DNA from: a bacterium
GTDB lineage: Bacteria; RBG-13-66-14
DNA length: 32,870 nucleotides
Assembly: GCA_035528375.1 (NCBI GenBank)
Contig: DATKYS010000105.1
Coordinates: 1-32,870 of the forward strand
Direction: 5' to 3'
Shown here: piece by piece, positions 16,406-22,894 of the stretch
Position numbering within the stretch: the first letter of the stretch is position 1
Layout of the letters: every line of letters starts with the position of its first letter
Notes under the pieces: generated by a model
Databases searched by the model: none
Told to the model about the DNA's origin: nothing
The model's input: the letters and a program-made list of their open reading frames with translations, nothing else
Made by a program: the position numbers and the translations under genes

Positions 16406-17248
16406 TTGAGCGCCCGCATCCTAGACGGAAAAAAAATCGCCGGCGAGCTGGGCGAGGCCAACGCGGCCCGGGCGGAGGCGCTGCGTCGCGCCGGAATCGA
16501 GCCGACCCTCGCCGTCCTGGCGCCCGAGGGCGACCCCAACGCCGCCGCCTACGCCCGCTCCCTGGCCAAGGCCGGGACCAGGCGCGGCCTCGTCGTCAGA
16601 ACGGTGGAACTCCCCGCCGGCGTGGACCCGGAGGGTTTTCGTAAACTTCTCAAAGAGGCCGAGGCCGGCGCCCACGGGGTCCTCGTCCTGCGCCCGCTGC
16701 CGAAGGGTCTCGACCCGGACGCGGTGGACTCCCTGCTGGACCCGGCGAGGGACGTGGACGGGGTACACCCGGTGAACGCGGGGCTCCTGGCTCTGGGGCG
16801 ACCGCGCTTCGTCCCGGCCACCGCCCGCGCCGTCCACCACCTGCTCAAGGCCACCGGCGTGGAGCTCGTCGGCAAGCGGGCCGTGATCATCGGACGCTCG
16901 AACATCGTCGGCAAGCCGCTCTTTCAACTGCTCCTGGCCGAGCACCTCACAGTGACGGTCTGCCACAGCCGGACGGTGGACCTGCCGGGCGTGGCGCGGG
17001 AAGCGGACGTGCTGGCGGTGGCCATCGGCCGGGCGCACATGGTGACGCCGGACTACGTAAAGCCGGGCGCCGTGGTCCTCGACGCCGGGTATAACTGGAA
17101 TAACGAGCTGGGCCGCGAGCAGGGCGACGTGCATCCGGACGTCGCCGAGACGGCCGGCTGGTTCACCCCCGTCCCCGGCGGCGTCGGCCCGGTGACCACC
17201 CAGATGCTCCTGGAAAACGCCCTCCGGGCGGCTCAAAACGACCGATAG
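16406..17248 (+). CDS. folD: FolD-family methylenetetrahydrofolate dehydrogenase with altered cyclohydrolase site
   Basis: A 280-residue FolD homolog. The family oxidises 5,10-methylene-THF with NADP and hydrolyses the product to 10-formyl-THF. The cofactor motif GRSNIVGKPL, the RDVDGVHPVN segment (Asp118) and the C-terminal PVPGGVGPVTTQMLLENAL are intact. The substrate segment, usually YVxxKxK, here reads Y49-A-R-S-L53-A-K55, so the catalytic lysine (Lys56 in E. coli) aligns with Leu53. The usual VQLPLP reads VLRPLP, so the catalytic glutamine aligns with Leu95. Both changes hit residues needed for the cyclohydrolase step, so a dehydrogenase-only enzyme is inferred. The start is TTG 16406; no in-frame ATG is near. 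A copy of the 3' end lies at 18548-18640. Confidence 0.9.
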   Translation: MSARILDGKKIAGELGEANAARAEALRRAGIEPTLAVLAPEGDPNAAAYARSLAKAGTRRGLVVRTVELPAGVDPEGFRKLLKEAEAGAHGVLVLRPLPKGLDPDAVDSLLDPARDVDGVHPVNAGLLALGRPRFVPATARAVHHLLKATGVELVGKRAVIIGRSNIVGKPLFQLLLAEHLTVTVCHSRTVDLPGVAREADVLAVAIGRAHMVTPDYVKPGAVVLDAGYNWNNELGREQGDVHPDVAETAGWFTPVPGGVGPVTTQMLLENALRAAQNDR

Positions 17249-17312
17249 AATACCGGGTAAGGGTCGGAGTTGCTGTTTGTAATTAGTATACCTCACTGAC
17301 AAAAGAAACATT

Positions 17313-18491
17313 ATGCGTGTTTTAACCATATTTGTATTGATGAGCCTGTCGGTGACTTTGAGTTGCTCCGATGAGCCGGATGAGGCGGCCGATGAAGGCG
17401 GCGTGGGAGGCGAAGCTCAAGTCGAGGATGTCAGCGATGTTCCCAACCGTATCGCCTTCTACTCCTACCGCGACGGGGACTGGGAAATCTTCGTGATGGA
17501 CGCCGACGGGCGCAACCAGACCCAGTTGACGAATAACATAAGCGGGGATTATTCGCCCGCCTGGAGTCCGGACGGCCGCCGCATCGCCTTCGCCTCCGAC
17601 CGCGACGGGGACTCCGAAATCTTCGTGATGGACGCCGACGGGCGCAACCAGACCCAGTTGACGAACAACACAAGCTGGGACGGGGCTCCCGCCTGGAGTC
17701 CGGACGGCCGCCGCATCGCCTTCGACTCCAAGCGCGACGGGGACTCCGAAATCTTCGTGATGGACGCCGACGGACGCAACCAGACGCAGTTGACCAACAA
17801 CACAAGAAGGGACAATGGGCCTGCCTGGAGCCCGGACGGTCGCCGTATCGCCTTTGCCTACCGCTGCGCCGGGAACGAGGAAATTTTCGTGATGGACGCC
17901 GACGGGCGCAACCAGATACAGTTGACGAACAATACAAACGATGATAATGAGCCCGCCTGGAGTCCGGACGGCCGCCGCATCGCCTTCGTGTCCTACCGTG
18001 ACGGGTACTTTGAAATTTTCGTGATGGACGCCGACGGACGCAACCAGACACAGTTGACCAACAATACGAGCTGGGACAATGGGCCTGCCTGGAGCCCGGA
18101 CGGCCGCCGCATAGCTTTCTTCTCCTTCCGCGACGGGAGCTCCGAAATCTTCGTGATGGACGCCGACGGGCGCAACCGGGTCCAGTTAACGAACAACACA
18201 AGCTCGGACGAGTCTCCCGCCTGGTGCCCGGTTTACTCGGCCCCTTCCGAAACAAGCCATAGAGTAACCGTAGAGTCCCCCGAACGGTTGCGGGTGATCG
18301 TAGACGCCCTGTACATGCGCAATAATCCAGATACCACAATCGGCGACAAGGTCGGCCTTCTCAAAAAAGGGGATGTCGTCGAGGTTCTCCAGAGACGAGA
18401 AAACTGGGCGAGGGTGCGCACCGAGGCCGGCCTCGAAGGCTGGGCCTGCGTCGAGTTGGACGATGAGACCTTCCTCGTCACGGTGGAATAG
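17313..18491 (+). CDS. PD40 beta-propeller lipoprotein with C-terminal SH3 domain
   Basis: A 392-residue predicted lipoprotein. The lipobox is TLSC at residues 15-18 of the signal. Six PD40 (TolB-like propeller) repeats follow, each 44 residues and 132 bases, with consensus RRIAF.S.RDG..EIFVMDADGRN and QLTNNT..D..PAWSPDG. The repeats are nearly identical at DNA level, so they expanded or were homogenised recently. Six repeats fit one six-bladed propeller. The last 65 residues (VIVDALYMRNNPDTTIGDKVGLLKKGDVVEVL..WARVRTE.GLEGWACV) are a bacterial SH3 domain, which often binds cell wall. There is no clear ribosome site before ATG 17313. The gene sits between intact folD and a folD 3' fragment, so it is probably an insertion. 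Envelope binding is inferred; the ligand is unknown. Confidence 0.82.
   Translation: MRVLTIFVLMSLSVTLSCSDEPDEAADEGGVGGEAQVEDVSDVPNRIAFYSYRDGDWEIFVMDADGRNQTQLTNNISGDYSPAWSPDGRRIAFASDRDGDSEIFVMDADGRNQTQLTNNTSWDGAPAWSPDGRRIAFDSKRDGDSEIFVMDADGRNQTQLTNNTRRDNGPAWSPDGRRIAFAYRCAGNEEIFVMDADGRNQIQLTNNTNDDNEPAWSPDGRRIAFVSYRDGYFEIFVMDADGRNQTQLTNNTSWDNGPAWSPDGRRIAFFSFRDGSSEIFVMDADGRNRVQLTNNTSSDESPAWCPVYSAPSETSHRVTVESPERLRVIVDALYMRNNPDTTIGDKVGLLKKGDVVEVLQRRENWARVRTEAGLEGWACVELDDETFLVTVE
17446..18240 (+). repeat. Six 132-base tandem repeats coding for PD40 units
   Basis: The phase marker (c/t)GCATCGCCTT recurs with exact 132-base spacing at 17583, 17715, 17847 and 17979 (position of its A). Most differences fall in the variable residues between the conserved IAF and EIFVMDADGRN segments. 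Confidence 0.85.
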
Positions 18492-18493
18492 CA

Positions 18494-18545
18494 GTCCCTC
18501 TCCCCTCCGGGGAGGAACTCGTTCACGGGTCGGGGCAGGGGCGGT
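18494..18545. repeat. Degenerate CTCTCCC-type repeat
   Basis: CCCTCTCCCCTCCGGGGAGG followed by a GGGTCGGGGCAGGGG tail resembles the second half of the composite repeat, here immediately before the folD fragment. Confidence 0.55.
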
Positions 18546-18547
18546 TA

Positions 18548-18640
18548 TCCCTTCCCCCCGGCGGGGTCGGCCCGGTGACCACCCAGATGCTCGTCGAGAA
18601 CGTCCTCCGGGCGGCCCAACCAAACCGGATCGGTAACCTA
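18548..18640 (+). pseudogene. Duplicated 3' fragment of folD
   Basis: Bases 18560-18619 match 17177-17236 in folD at 54 of 60 positions by hand alignment. In the folD frame the piece reads PPGGVGPVTTQMLVENVLRAAQPNRIGNL and then stops at 18638-18640. Of five changed codons, three are synonymous and two are conservative (L to V, A to V). This suggests the piece diverged while part of a working folD and is not a freely decaying copy. There is no start codon or upstream part of the gene. Together with the intact folD it brackets the PD40/SH3 gene. Confidence 0.8.
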
Positions 18641-18711
18641 TAAATGACACATATGACTCGATTGATGAAGGTCCCGTGCGGGCGAAGCCCTTCCACAACG
18701 AAAGCGGATGT

Positions 18712-19665
18712 ATGACCATGCGAGCCGTCGTCATTCTGATAATTATTACAGCGGTCGCCGGGCTCGCCGAGCAACCCGCCATCGCCATCGTGGACCTCGA
18801 GGCCAAGCGCTGTGGCCAAGACCTGGCCGACGCCTGCTCAGATATCCTTCGCACCGAGATTATAAACACAGGGAAGTTCAGGGTTATCGAGCGGGCGCAA
18901 CTCGCCCGGGTGATGGAGGAGCACGCCTTTCAACTTTCAGGACTGGTGGATGCCAGTACAGTTGCAGAACTGGGGAAGTTAGTCGGTGCCGATTTCGTCG
19001 CCCTTGGCAGCCTTTCCGTTATAGGCGGCACCTATACTATATCGCTGCGCTTCATCAGCGTGGAGACGGCGGAGGCCACGCTGGGCAAGACCGAGACCAC
19101 CAGCAGCGAATCGGGTTTGCCCGATGTGTGCCGCAGATTGGCCGGTGAGTTCGCCTCCGCGGCATACGGCATCGGGCCGTCAACGAGTTCCGGCGGATAT
19201 TCAGACTCCGATCGTGACGGCGTTCCTGATAATAAAGACATGTGCCCGGATGAGCCAGAGACAATCAATGGCTATCAGGATGAAGATGGTTGTCCTGATG
19301 GACAGCCATCAACCCAAAGTACGCCCAGGGTAATCAGGCTTGAAGCAATATTTTTTGAGCCAAACAGCACAAAAATAGTTACACCTTATGTAGATAAAAT
19401 CAAAAACATCGTAAGGGTTTTACAAGAGTTCCCAACAATAATGATCAAAATTACCGGCCATACGTCGAACCAAGGCGAAGCTTCGTTTCTTCAACATCTT
19501 TCGGTTGATCGAGCCCAAGCCGTCGCGGATATATTGGTCGATATTTGGGGTATCAGCTCTTCACGCCTGGAAGTAGTTGGTCTGGGTTGTGATGCTCCCA
19601 TAGCACAAAATAACACCCAGGAAGGTAGAGCACAAAACGACCGGGTGGAGTTTTCGGTTAAGTGA
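18712..19665 (+). CDS. OmpA-family protein with CsgG-like N-terminal domain and TSP3 linker
   Basis: A 317-residue exported protein with three parts. After a signal segment (VVILIIITAVAGLA) comes a CsgG/FlgO-like domain at about 22-150: IAIVDLEAKR..SDILRTEIINTGKFRVIERAQLARVMEE..GADFVALGSLSVIGGTYTISLRFISVETAE. Next is an acidic thrombospondin type 3-like linker, DSDRDGVPDNKDMCPDEP..EDGCPD (165-196), likely calcium-binding. Last comes an OmpA peptidoglycan-binding domain (207-317) with ITGHTSNQGE, LSVDRAQAVADIL and NDRVEFSVK. ATG 18712 is preferred over GTG 18676. Base composition changes sharply: 77 of 120 G or C in 18721-18840 but 43 of 120 in 19321-19440, suggesting a mosaic gene. It probably links an outer-membrane complex to the cell wall. 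Confidence 0.85.
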   Translation: MTMRAVVILIIITAVAGLAEQPAIAIVDLEAKRCGQDLADACSDILRTEIINTGKFRVIERAQLARVMEEHAFQLSGLVDASTVAELGKLVGADFVALGSLSVIGGTYTISLRFISVETAEATLGKTETTSSESGLPDVCRRLAGEFASAAYGIGPSTSSGGYSDSDRDGVPDNKDMCPDEPETINGYQDEDGCPDGQPSTQSTPRVIRLEAIFFEPNSTKIVTPYVDKIKNIVRVLQEFPTIMIKITGHTSNQGEASFLQHLSVDRAQAVADILVDIWGISSSRLEVVGLGCDAPIAQNNTQEGRAQNDRVEFSVK

Positions 19666-19750
19666 CCGTTTCGTTCCCGCACAAAATCGGTTGTACAATC
19701 ATTAACTATTTTGCCGCGGAACGGGGAAAAACCCGCTGACGGGAGGCGTT

Positions 19751-21016
19751 GTGGCGGAAAACCTGAGCCCCGCCGAGAGAAAGAAACGCAAGCGCCGGAC
19801 GATCATTATCATCGTCCTGGGCGCCCTGGCGGCGATAGTGCTCGTCAACGTCCTCGCCTCGGGAGAGCCCGAGTCCGTGGTGAACGTCGAGCCGGTGGAA
19901 AAGCGCACCATCGAGAGCGTGGTCTCCGGGCCGGGGCACGTCCGTCCCGCCATCGAGGTGAACCTGGTGGCGCTCACCGCGGGCCAGATCGTCCGCGTGG
20001 CCGTCGTGGAGGGCCAGCAGGTCCACGAGGGCGACCTGATTCTGGAGATTGACCCCGACCAGTCGCAGAGCCTCTTGAGCCAGAGTCAGGCCGGCTACTC
20101 CGCCGCTCAGGCCCAGTTGGATCTGGCCCAGGCCAACCTGTCCCAGGCCGAGGACAACTTCACCCGCCAGCAGAGCCTCTACAGCGAAGGGCTCATCTCC
20201 AAGCAGGAGTGGGAGGCCACGCAGACGCAGCTCCAGGTGGCTCGGGCGCAGTACGAGACGGCGAAGAGCCAGTCCTGGGGCGCCCTGGCCTCCATCCGCG
20301 CCGCCCGCGACTCCGTGGACAAGACACGCTACTCATCGCCCATGGACGGCGTCGTCGTCGCGCTGAACTTCGAGGAGGGCGACATCGCCTACCCCCCCAC
20401 CTTCACCATCGTCCCCCTGGCCACCATCGCCAGCCTCGAGGGGATGAAGGTGGAGGCCGAGATTGACGAGACCGACGTCGTCTCCCTGGAGCTCAACCAG
20501 TCGGCCGTGGTGGAGATCGAGGCCTTCCCGCGCCAGAGCTTCGCCGGCTACGTCTCCGAAATCGCCCGCTCGGCAAAAACCTCACTCTCCGGCTCCGAGG
20601 CCGAGGTGGTCAACTTCGAGATAAAGGTCATCATCACCGACGAGCTGCCCCCGACGGTGCTCCCCGGGATGAGCGCCACGGTGGAGATAACCACGGATAC
20701 CGCCGAGGACGCCGTGAGCGTGCCCATCTCCGCCGTAGTCGTCCGGGACCGCGAGACGGTGCTGGAATGGCTCGGGGAGGACTACGCGCTCCCCAACGAC
20801 TGGGACGAGGTCGAGGGGGTCTTCATCCTCGACGGTGAGACGGTGTCGTTCCGCCCCGTCGTCACCGGCGTCTCCGACGAGGCCTTTATAGAGATTCTGT
20901 CGGGCGTCGAGGAGGGGGAGACGGTGGTCGGCGGCCCGTACAAGGAGCTGCGCGAGCTGGAGCACGGGGGCCGGGTGACCGTGGCCGAGGTGGTCGAGGA
21001 GAAGGTGGAGAAGTGA
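19751..21016 (+). CDS. Periplasmic adaptor (membrane fusion) protein, HlyD/MacA-like
   Basis: A 421-residue adaptor of the kind that links an inner-membrane transporter to an outer-membrane exit duct. One N-terminal transmembrane helix (TIIIIVLGALAAIVLVNVLA) is followed by a lipoyl half-domain (GPGHVRPAIEVNLVALTAGQIVRVAVVEGQQVHEGDLILEID). Then come an alpha-hairpin coiled coil rich in Q, A and L (about 105-185), the second lipoyl half (RYSSPMDGVVVALNFEEGD) and beta-barrel domains. The GTG start at 19751 follows GGGAGG. An ABC ATPase lies downstream, but a fragment of that ATPase gene and a small membrane-protein gene come between. No permease is in the window, so the export partner is unknown. 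Confidence 0.9.
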   Translation: MAENLSPAERKKRKRRTIIIIVLGALAAIVLVNVLASGEPESVVNVEPVEKRTIESVVSGPGHVRPAIEVNLVALTAGQIVRVAVVEGQQVHEGDLILEIDPDQSQSLLSQSQAGYSAAQAQLDLAQANLSQAEDNFTRQQSLYSEGLISKQEWEATQTQLQVARAQYETAKSQSWGALASIRAARDSVDKTRYSSPMDGVVVALNFEEGDIAYPPTFTIVPLATIASLEGMKVEAEIDETDVVSLELNQSAVVEIEAFPRQSFAGYVSEIARSAKTSLSGSEAEVVNFEIKVIITDELPPTVLPGMSATVEITTDTAEDAVSVPISAVVVRDRETVLEWLGEDYALPNDWDEVEGVFILDGETVSFRPVVTGVSDEAFIEILSGVEEGETVVGGPYKELRELEHGGRVTVAEVVEEKVEK

Positions 21017-21351
21017 CCCGCGACCGCCCCGGGGGGGGTAACGAGGGTCCGCTTTTGTAAAAAGAGGGATACGGCCTGGGAGTGACGCGCTGCCGCCACG
21101 GCCGGAGGGGTGGGCCGGAGGGGTGGCTTTACGGAGAGCTTGCGGGGCGGGGGGGGGCGGAGTCCCGCTTCAGGCCGTTGAGGGCGACCGCCCCCGGCGC
21201 GTTGCCAACTCAGGACGGACGGGCGTGGTCCGGAATCGAGGATTGACCTCCGCCCGAGCCGGGGCATCCTCAGTCGGGGCAAGGGGTAAACCCCTTGTCT
21301 GATCCCCCGCACGCGCCCGCGGCACCCGTCTTTCAACCGACGAGAGTGAAT
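21017..21351. other. 335-base gap between the adaptor gene and the ATPase fragment
   Basis: No gene is seen. It is very GC-rich, with a small tandem GCCGGAGGGGTGG duplication near 21102-21127 and a run of G at about 21150. A perfect seven-base hairpin (CAAGGGG, loop TAAA, CCCCTTG) lies at 21280-21297. A TTGACC at 21243-21248 has no good -10 partner. Confidence 0.5.
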
Positions 21352-21480
21352 ATGGCCGAGCCGCTGCAGGAAGTCCGCCGGCTGACCCGTCAGTACGAGG
21401 GTGACTTCGACCTGTGGCGCCTGTCGCGGGCCGCCGGTGAAGAGCTCCCGCCCCCGCCGCCGCCCGTCAACGCCTCGTAG
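21352..21480 (+). pseudogene. Duplicated 5' fragment of the ABC ATPase gene
   Basis: A 42-codon open frame, [20 protein letters not shown].. ending PPPPPPVNAS. Its first 117 bases (21352-21468) match 22046-22162, the start of the intact ATPase gene, with only four differences, all in the first 21 bases. After that the sequences part and the frame stops at 21478-21480. It lacks every nucleotide-binding motif, so it cannot act as an ATPase, although its start codon could still be translated. With the intact gene it brackets the 155-residue membrane-protein gene. Confidence 0.85.
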
Positions 21481-21514
21481 GGCGCCTTCAGGGCGTCAAT
21501 CTGATTAGTAGGCG

Positions 21515-21982
21515 ATGGCCATGCCGAAGTCTAAACCCGGGTGCGCCGCGTACCTGATCGCGTCGGCCGTGGTAATCGGTCTTGGGTGGCTCTTGGTCTC
21601 CCTCTGCGGCGAAGAAAAAGACGTACCCGAAGCTGAGCGCAAGGCACGAGAGGCCGTCAATACCGTCATCGCCCGCATCCACCGGGAGTCGGACGCCCCG
21701 ATACGGGACGACCTCAAATACTGGATGTGGTGCGAGAACCCCAAGGGAACGGGCGTCGTCGTCGGTCACCTCAACGAGGCCATGCCGCAGATAGGCTACG
21801 ATTGCTGGTTGGTCGTCGGCGACGAGATACAGGCGGTCACCGGCGGCTTCGCCAAGAACGCCATACCTTCCATCGAGTTCAGCGGCGCCCCCGGCTCGAT
21901 GGACGAGACGACCTTCGAGGTCACCCCGAAGTCCGGCCTCTGGATCGAAGACGTAGAAAGGCTTCTCAAACCGTTCAATTAG
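21515..21982 (+). CDS. Single-pass membrane protein of unknown function
   Basis: A 155-residue protein that I do not recognise. A short basic start (MAMPKSKPG) leads into one hydrophobic helix (CAAYLIASAVVIGLGWLLVSLCG). An acidic and basic helical stretch (EKDVPEAERKAREAVNTVIARIHRES) follows, then a mixed alpha/beta domain to SGLWIEDVERLLKPFN. This points to a small inner-membrane protein with its domain outside the cytoplasm. AGTAGG stands before ATG 21515; a second ATG at 21521 is possible. The gene is held between a duplicated fragment and the intact copy of the ATPase 5' end, so it is probably an insertion between adaptor and ATPase. Nothing in the sequence tells its role. Confidence 0.65.
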   Translation: MAMPKSKPGCAAYLIASAVVIGLGWLLVSLCGEEKDVPEAERKAREAVNTVIARIHRESDAPIRDDLKYWMWCENPKGTGVVVGHLNEAMPQIGYDCWLVVGDEIQAVTGGFAKNAIPSIEFSGAPGSMDETTFEVTPKSGLWIEDVERLLKPFN

Positions 21983-22045
21983 CCTTTCAAAGAGCACAGG
22001 GTCGGGGTGTGAAATTCAGCCAGTCTACGGACGAAAGATGAGCCC

Positions 22046-22885
22046 ATGAGCGAGCCGCTACAGGAGGTCCGCCGGCTGACCCGTCAGTACGAGGGTGACT
22101 TCGACCTGTGGCGCCTGTCGCGGGCCGCCGGTGAAGAGCTCCCGCCCCCGCCGCCGCCCGTCCCGGAGGCCCCGCTCATCGAGGTCCGCAGCCTCTCCAA
22201 GGTCTACCGGATGGGGGAGGTGGAGGTCCGCGCCCTGGACGGGGTGGACCTGGACATCGCCGCCGGCGAGTACGTCTCCATCATGGGCCCCTCGGGGTCG
22301 GGCAAGTCCACCCTGATGAACCTCATCGGCTGCCTGGACACGCCCACGTCGGGGAGCTACAAGCTGGCCGGTGAGCTGGTTAGCGAGCTGGACGACGACC
22401 AACTGGCCGACATCCGCAACCGGCGCATCGGCTTCGTCTTCCAGACGTTCAACCTGCTGCCGCGGGCGAGCGCCCTGATCAATGTGGAGCTCCCGCTCGT
22501 CTACTCCCGCATCCCGCCGTCGGAGCGCCTGGAGCTGGCCCGGCTGGCCCTGGCGGAGGTGGACCTGGCCGACCGGATGGACCACAAGCCCAGCGAGCTC
22601 TCGGGCGGCCAGCGGCAGCGCGTGGCCATCGCCCGCGCCCTGGTCACCCGGCCCTCGATTCTGTTGGCCGACGAGCCCACGGGAAACCTGGACTCGAAAA
22701 CCGGCGTAGAGATTATGCACATGTTCCGGAAGCTCCACGCCGACGGTCAGACCATCATCGTGGTCACGCACGATCTCGATGTCTCCTCGACGGGGCGCCG
22801 CATCCTCCACCTCCACGACGGCCGCCTGGTGCGGGAGGAGCAGCGGAGAACGCCGACTACCTCCCGGCTCCGCGGCCGGCGGTGA
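22046..22885 (+). CDS. ABC transporter ATPase, MacB/LolD type, with N-terminal extension
   Basis: A 279-residue ATP-binding subunit. Motifs: Walker [10 protein letters not shown] (81-89), Q-loop Gln133 in [12 protein letters not shown], signature [15 protein letters not shown] (from 185), Walker B ILLADEP (205-211) with NLDS after it, and switch His242 in [18 protein letters not shown] and the FNLLPR segment place it with lipoprotein-release and macrolide-efflux type ATPases. Unusual is a tail of about 40 residues before the first strand, with a six-proline run (33-38). The same tail is the part duplicated at 21352. The stop is ten bases before the TPR gene. No FtsX/MacB permease is nearby. 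Identification as an ATPase is sure; the substrate is not known. Confidence 0.93.
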   Translation: MSEPLQEVRRLTRQYEGDFDLWRLSRAAGEELPPPPPPVPEAPLIEVRSLSKVYRMGEVEVRALDGVDLDIAAGEYVSIMGPSGSGKSTLMNLIGCLDTPTSGSYKLAGELVSELDDDQLADIRNRRIGFVFQTFNLLPRASALINVELPLVYSRIPPSERLELARLALAEVDLADRMDHKPSELSGGQRQRVAIARALVTRPSILLADEPTGNLDSKTGVEIMHMFRKLHADGQTIIVVTHDLDVSSTGRRILHLHDGRLVREEQRRTPTTSRLRGRR

Positions 22886-22894
22886 AGGGGCGCC

